Source: Nymphalis io (taxonomy: Eukaryota > Arthropoda > Insecta > Lepidoptera > Nymphalidae). From it: a stretch of 64,000 nucleotides of DNA. The DNA is taken from contig NC_065906.1 in assembly GCF_905147045.1 (NCBI RefSeq), positions 6,572,001 to 6,636,000 on the forward strand. Direction: 5' to 3'. Positions within the stretch are counted from its first letter, which is position 1; every line of letters starts with the position of its first letter. The notes under the pieces are model-generated. The model had not been told where the DNA came from. It made no database searches and saw nothing but the letters and a program-made list of their open reading frames with translations. This document shows, in pieces, positions 58,655 to 64,000 of the stretch. Position numbers and translations under genes: made by a program.

Positions 58655-59690
58655 AGCAGCCATAAAGCATTTCAAATTAAAACTACGCGGCCGTCACCTG
58701 ATTTTGCAGTCAGACAATCGAACAGTCGTCTCATATATTCAAAAAGAAGGCGAAACACGATCGATGGCTCTTCTCAACCAAACTTACCAACTTCTAAATT
58801 ACCTAGACAAGTGGGATATCACGATGACAGCCAAATACATTCCTGGAAAATTCAACGACATCGCCGATCGTTTATCGAGGGGGAAACGAGCGTCCGTGGA
58901 GTTAGTTTATCAAAATTTTTGGCTTTTTTGAGCTTAGAAGAGAAATTGGCGTATCCGACTATTCTCTTGCATAAATCAGTGGTTCTAACTTTTGGAAAAG
59001 TTTTAAACAATGAAAATTTAAATTCACATTTCTTAGGCAAACATATTTTAAAAGCTATTTCTCTTTTTTTTATAGAATAGGAAGGTGGACGAGCATATGG
59101 GCCACCTGATGGTAAGTGGTCACCAAACGCCCTTAGACATTGGCATTGTAAGAAATGTCAACTTAGCTTATAGCCAATGCGCCACCAACCTTGGGAACTA
59201 AGATTTTATGTCCCTTGTGCCTGTAATTACACTGACTCACTCACCCTTCAAACCGGAACACAACAATATCAAATATTGCTGTTTTACGGTAGAATATCTG
59301 ATGAGTGGGTGGTACCTACCCAGACGAGCTTGCAAATAGCCCTACCACCAGTAGGGCTTTGTGCAAGCTCTCTATATATCTTTCTAGCTCAAAGACCGTA
59401 AAACCTCCAATTTGGGATCCAACTGACTTGATTACCTGGATTCAGAATAATCCACCAGCCATTAATTCATTATTTGAAGCTTCACGTCGACTAGCATGCC
59501 TTTTGTTACTCGCATCTGGTAGACGAGTTCATGACCTTACGTTGTTAAAAATAGATTCATGTCATTACTTTGATTTTGGTGACTATATCGTTTTACATCC
59601 CATATTTGGCTCTAAGACTGATACAGCTACATACAGGCAATCAGGTTGGAAATTGTTGAGTCATTCTCTATAGTCAAACAATACTTATAT
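58655..59690 (+). mobile_element. Outer DIRS-type retrotransposon, right part
   Basis: Continues the outer element exactly where the inner copy interrupted it: RNase H end (HLILQSDNRTVVSYIQKEGE, FNDIADRLSRG), then the N-part of a tyrosine recombinase (KLAYPTILLHKSVVLTFGKV). After a nested repeat comes VKPPIWDPTD with LLLASGRRVHDLTLL. Similarity stops near QSGWKLL (about 59670), before the catalytic RGNWK and tyrosine. The 3' end and terminal repeat of this copy are therefore lost. Confidence 0.85.
59063..59360 (-). repeat. Dispersed repeat family A, nested in the outer DIRS element
   Basis: Near full-length reverse copy (TTATAGAATAGGAAGGTGGA to CTACCACCAGTAGGGC). It splits the recombinase frame between HILKAIS and VKPPIWD. 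CTCT on both sides may be a very short target duplication. The high match to the 8352 and 31688 copies suggests recent activity. Confidence 0.85.
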
Positions 59691-60115
59691 TGCTGCTACT
59701 GCTACCTAATTAACTGGATATGAATTGACTTTCGCATAATGACCATAGGTCAAACTACAATGATTTGAAGTTAAGTTTATACATTTTTTTATGTTAAATA
59801 GTTCTATGTAAATATTTTTAAGCATTATATTACTTAATCTTAATCAGTTATATAATAATTGGTTTGCAAAAAAACTATTATAGGCGAACGGGTAACACTG
59901 CTTGAAGTTAAGTTAAAAGGAGTCGAATAGCGATAGCCGCGTTATAAAATGTACATGGCGATGTTAGGGATGTTGTGTCTAGTTCAGAATTTAGTGAATA
60001 GAAAAGGATCATTATTACCGTTCCTTTTGGGTTAATGGAGTATTCGTGTTAATTATAATTGTGAGTTAATTAGTGAAATAAAAAAAGTGACTTGTATATC
60101 TTTTGTTTTGCAAAA
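59691..60115 (+). other. Upstream region and 5' UTR of HEXIM
   Basis: Contains no repeat that I recognise. The segment from about 59900 is less AT-rich than its surroundings (GAGTCGAATAGCGATAGCCG..) and probably holds the promoter and transcription start. Confidence 0.4.
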
Positions 60116-61129
60116 ATGGATGTTAAAAACATATCAGAAATAAAAGATGGCGAATCAACGAGTGCTCTTGTGTTAGTAGAAGCGCCATCTATGTTGGAAG
60201 TGCCAAACCTCAAACTGGATGGAAGTGTAAAAAAAAAGAGAAGACGCGGCAAAACCAAACGGAAAATAATTAAACCCTTTTTAAAAATGCCTTGGCAAGA
60301 AAGAAGAATGATTGACAATACTAAGAGAAATAATCGATTTCGAAAAATCGTTTTATCTAAAACTCAAGCACCATTTAATAACAATCAATTTTTAATGGAA
60401 ATTCATAAACCAGAACCAGAAAATAACTTCAACTTATTCAGAACCCCGTCTGCACGAACCCGAGATTCTAGTTTTAGTGTAGATTCTGAAGAAAATTATT
60501 TTTTTTCACTTCCAGAAGATGAAGAAGAATATTTAACAAAAGAATTTTCTAGTGTTTACGAAGACGCACAAAGTGAACGGTTATCAAACATGTCCAAAAA
60601 TGAACTAGTTCAAGAATATCTTTTGCTTGAGGCTAAATATGATAATCTCATAAAAAGGAATGAGCGAAATAAAATGAAAGACTCCGAGGGAGACAAAGAT
60701 ATATCAAAAGCAGATAAAGACGTCTCAGTTACAGATAAAGATAGCATGTTGACTGATCGGGACACTTCGGGAACATCTGTAATGTCTGGTTCAATAGATG
60801 AGCCCTCAGTGTATGATATCATGCAGAGATTGAAGGAGCAAGATGAGCAAATTCGCGAGCTACAACTAGCGAATGAAAAATTACTATTAGAAAATAGCCA
60901 TTTAAGACAAAGAAGTCAAGACTCAAGTGAAGATTCAGAAAGTGATAGCTCTTCGACTTCTGATAGTTGCAGCAGTTCAAGCTGCAGTTCAAGTCCCGAA
61001 CATGAACCTGTTTTGGCAAATGGTGATGTTGCAGTTAATGAAAACAACACTATTAATGGAGAGCATCATGTGACTAATGGTGTACAACCAGCTCCTCTTG
61101 TCAATGGATTTCACAGTCCAAGTGATTAA
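60116..61129 (+). CDS. HEXIM: HEXIM, P-TEFb inhibitor (7SK snRNP component)
   Basis: A single coding exon of 337 aa from ATG 60116; the same frame is open a few codons further upstream but without an ATG. HEXIM binds 7SK RNA and holds P-TEFb (CDK9-cyclin T) inactive in the nucleus. In order it has an arginine-lysine RNA-binding and nuclear localisation region (about 39-54, KKKRRRGKTKRK), a PFNNNQFLM segment corresponding to the PYNT-containing inhibitory motif (about 86-94), and an acidic serine region (122-140). The cyclin-T-binding part FSSVYEDAQSERLSNMSKNELVQEYLLLEAKYDNL follows in blocks, then a coiled coil (about 230-270). About 45 residues rich in K and D separate the two heptad regions. 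The C-terminus is a serine-rich tail. An AATAAA lies at 61513-61518. Confidence 0.9.
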   Translation: MDVKNISEIKDGESTSALVLVEAPSMLEVPNLKLDGSVKKKRRRGKTKRKIIKPFLKMPWQERRMIDNTKRNNRFRKIVLSKTQAPFNNNQFLMEIHKPEPENNFNLFRTPSARTRDSSFSVDSEENYFFSLPEDEEEYLTKEFSSVYEDAQSERLSNMSKNELVQEYLLLEAKYDNLIKRNERNKMKDSEGDKDISKADKDVSVTDKDSMLTDRDTSGTSVMSGSIDEPSVYDIMQRLKEQDEQIRELQLANEKLLLENSHLRQRSQDSSEDSESDSSSTSDSCSSSSCSSSPEHEPVLANGDVAVNENNTINGEHHVTNGVQPAPLVNGFHSPSD

Positions 61130-63731
61130 AACTATAGTGAACAATGTATGATGTGTATGAAGTTGGACAAAGTAATATATGTTTTAGTCTTATGCTTAGG
61201 TATTTTTAATATACAACAAGACAAATAATTGTTCTCTTGCCTGTGGTGTATGTTTTTCTAAAGAATGTACTAATTCATGGATTAATTTTTAAGACTGTAA
61301 CAATGTAACTGTGAGATCTCATCTTAGGCTTAATGGATCTTCTGTGATATCCATGTAGATATTTGTGTGGTAGTTTATCTGATCGGTTATAAGATTTGAA
61401 AAATATTTGAGCCCAAGTGTAAGAAATGGACAATATGTATTTTCAAGGAATTTTTTCCTAATGTGATACTGGGTGTGATATATTTTGATCACAATAACCA
61501 ATTAAATAACAAAATAAACTCATCAAACTCAAGTAAAATAATTACCACAAAAATATATTTGTCTGTATATTAGTGAATAATAAAAATGTAACTGTATCAA
61601 ACTGTTAGTATGCATGGTTGCACAATTATTATTTTTTTTAAATTTACTACTCACACATTTTTTTTCCTACATACTGTTAAAAAATGTCTGATCAAGATCA
61701 GGATCTCACTTTTATATTTATACAGTATAATGATATTAAAAATGTCATGGTACAGTGGTTATTTGGTCTAAAACTGTTATTATGTTTTACAAGTGATAAG
61801 TTAATTGTGTCAAGTACCAGTTTAAGATAGCAATTTAGTCTGACCGAGTAATTTATGTTTAGGTGTTTAATGTAATTTTAAACACAAATATGCTTACCCA
61901 TAGTTGTTAATTATAAAATCTTAATATAAAACTATATCTAATATTTACTCTTTATATGTAAGCACAAAGTCTATTTCATTTTTTCTGAAGTTGTCACTTA
62001 CCTTTCAATATCTGTACCTTGTGCCTGTAATTATACTGCGTTACTGATCCTTTAAACTGCAACAGTAATCGAAGTATTGATGTTTGGGAATGAACTGATG
62101 AGTGGGTAATAATTCTGATAAGCCTGCATAAACCATACTACCAGGTGCATATTACATTTATTTTTATAATGTGTGATAATTTTATTTAATAACTATTGCT
62201 TTTATATGTTGCAAGAATATGATAGTCTAGTTTATTGAATATAATATATAGAAATAGTTAACCAATATTTATGGACAGTGTAGGTAACATTAAAATTAAT
62301 AAAAATAATTAAATTTTGGTTTTGATAGTTTGTAGAATGTAGATGATTTTCAAAGTATTCATATGTTATAAAATTACAAGACATTTGGATTGATAATAAT
62401 ATATTTATATCAAGACAGGATTATATGTTTTTAATACATGTAAGATAATATTTTTTTTTTATATACAGGCAAAATTATAAATATGTAGCATTATTATTTA
62501 AAAAGTGAGATACAATATGTCTATGTGATGACATTAAACATTTGAAACTGTATTAGAAAAGAGACACTATAAGTATAATATAAAAAAATGTGTAACATTG
62601 AAATGTAAATATTAAAACTGCATGCTTTTATTGAGTTAAAACTATTTGTAAATTAAAAATAAATACTTGTCATACCCTTATTTTCTTTTTGAAAAATATA
62701 TCATGTTATATTTGTGGTTTTAAAGTAGGTTTAATTAAAGTAAGCCTTCCTGTTTAGTAAATCATGCTTAAAAAAATAGTTAATTATCTTTAAACTAAGT
62801 ATAATCTGAAAATGTCCTCCAGACCAATGTCGGCCATTACGGCCAATCTCATGACAAAGAGATTAGTTAACTGCACAGGATATATTATAGTGGACAAGTG
62901 TGTGTGTGCAAGCACTGGTGAACTCTATTCCCTAGCTCTTATAATCTGATGGGATGGCAATCAGACTTGACCGGAAAGAGTTCAAGACACAGGAACAATG
63001 GCTTTACTTGCTCTCAGAGGCAGGAGAGTGTACAAACTTTTAACTTCCAGTCTCTGGGCTGCTTCTGAGAATTTTCAAGAGAAAAACCTAATAACTTTTC
63101 ATTGGCCCAACCTGGGATTTGAACTCAGGACCTTGGGGCACAGACCCTTATATCTAGCAACTAGACCAATGAGGCAGTCATGATATGAGAATTTGATGTC
63201 ATTTGATATGAACCATGATATTCAATATTACTTCAAACTCCTGAATAATATGCATACGAAGAATAGACTATAAAATTAACATGATAGTAACTTAGCACCA
63301 AGCATGCCTTTTGTTTGGCTAAACGTAATTAAGTGAGGTTACAAATATAATGGAATGCTACATTTTTTGTGTAAATTTTTTTACCTATTGATTTCGTAAT
63401 GTAAAATTAACAAGACAATATTTTATTACAAGTAATTATTCAAAGCTGATATTTTTAAATTTGGTAACCTGTTAGTTTGTTTGATACTACCTGTATGTAA
63501 CAGTGACTTTTAATGTGGCGATATAATTATTTACATCAAATGACAACATAAAAAAACACTAAACATTTATAATTTCAAATCTAAGGCTGAAAGTTTTAAA
63601 GTTGAAAACATTGCACTTAACCAACAAATTGCACTTAAAATATAACCATAAAAGAAATGTTTTTATAAAGCATTTATCTATCCTTGGTTCTAATTGTTAT
63701 ATACAATAAATTAATAGTCTGTAGATTATTG
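61130..63731. other. 3' UTR of HEXIM and spacer to ADAT2
   Basis: AT-rich; it includes a degenerate family A piece at about 62010-62150 (minus strand, CTTGTGCCTGTAATTATACTG) and the SINE annotated separately. No gene seen. Confidence 0.5.
62813..63183 (-). repeat. SINE family B, near full-length, reverse orientation
   Basis: Begins (plus strand) AATGTCCTCCAGACCAATGT and ends with the reversed tRNA-like head CTAGACCAATGAGGCAGTCA. It is moderately diverged from the reference copy at 50283. The open frame across it at 62998-63183 is incidental. Confidence 0.88.
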
Positions 63732-64000
63732 CTAAGCTTTTTTTTTAAGTTTAGGCTCTGGTGCATTTGGATTTGTACCCTTGTAAAATTGTTTTAATAA
63801 TGCCATAGCTTCATCAGCCAATAAGTTTCCTCTTAATTTGTAATTATGTTCATAAAATTCACTTACATTTAACACTGTACTACCACCAAATCTGTCATTT
63901 GCACATCCGTAAACAACTTCTTTAACATTCAAATCATTCAAAGCTGCAGCACACATGATACATGGTTCAACAGTAACAAAGACAATTATATCTTTGAAAT
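63732..64000 (-). CDS. ADAT2: tRNA-specific adenosine deaminase subunit 2 (partial, C-terminal exon)
   Basis: The frame is open from the window edge (about FKDIIVFVTVEP) to the stop at 63732. ADAT2 is the catalytic subunit, with ADAT3, that converts A34 to inosine in tRNA anticodons. Visible landmarks are the zinc-binding PCIMC (about 63962-63948), CAAALNDL, VVYGCANDRFGG with the family's GC.N.RFGG block, and the C-terminal ADEAMALLKQFYKGTNPNAPEPK followed by a lysine-rich end. The catalytic HAE motif must lie in upstream exons beyond the window. Confidence 0.93.
   Translation of the reverse strand, partial: FKDIIVFVTVEPCIMCAAALNDLNVKEVVYGCANDRFGGSTVLNVSEFYEHNYKLRGNLLADEAMALLKQFYKGTNPNAPEPKLKKKA

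Noticed and set aside
1..64000. CRISPR arrays, bacterial operons, rRNA genes
   Set aside because: No spaced direct-repeat array, no operon structure or ribosome-binding sites, and no rRNA-like sequence; gene structure is clearly eukaryotic.

Overview
The window looks like nuclear DNA of a lepidopteran, probably a butterfly. Host genes are split into short phase-consistent exons by AT-rich GT-AG introns, and the spaces between them hold several families of short dispersed repeats with tRNA-like heads typical of moths and butterflies. A nymphalid is my guess only. Exon coordinates were read by eye from splice motifs and reading-frame continuity; expect an error of 1-2 bases at some junctions.

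Layout, left to right: the last coding exon of a TACC-family centrosomal protein (+); cardiolipin synthase (-, 5 exons), tail to tail with it; a complete spastizin/ZFYVE26 homologue (+, 16 exons, about 2278 aa, with a FYVE finger), whose third intron hides an unrecognised 160-aa membrane-protein gene on the other strand and whose second intron holds a mariner interrupted by another repeat; SRP14 (-); two tandem mARC (MOSC-domain) genes (+), each 333 aa, with a near-identical block suggesting gene conversion; POLA2 (-, 12 exons, 583 aa); COX7A (+); TRAPPC6 (-); a repeat-rich accessory stretch (49.3-59.7 kb); HEXIM (+, single coding exon); and the C-terminal part of ADAT2 (-), cut by the window end. 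Most genes are housekeeping: mitochondrial lipid and respiration, membrane traffic, secretion, replication, transcription control and tRNA editing. They share no pathway and look like independent neighbours.

The accessory stretch holds an RTE-type LINE 3' end, a full-length SINE, a THAP-domain fragment and two nested DIRS-type (tyrosine-recombinase) retrotransposons. The outer copy (+) is split at position 53734-53738 by an inner antisense copy of about 4.9 kb. The inner copy shows the whole DIRS signature: inverted terminal repeats of about 168 bp, an internal complementary region matching both outer ends, and a 5-bp ATAAT core at both junctions and, inverted, in the internal region. The empty site, the circle junction and the recombination product can therefore all be read from one locus.

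The best candidates for something undescribed are the gene nested in ZFYVE26 intron 3, the DIRS insertion footprint and the mARC conversion tract.
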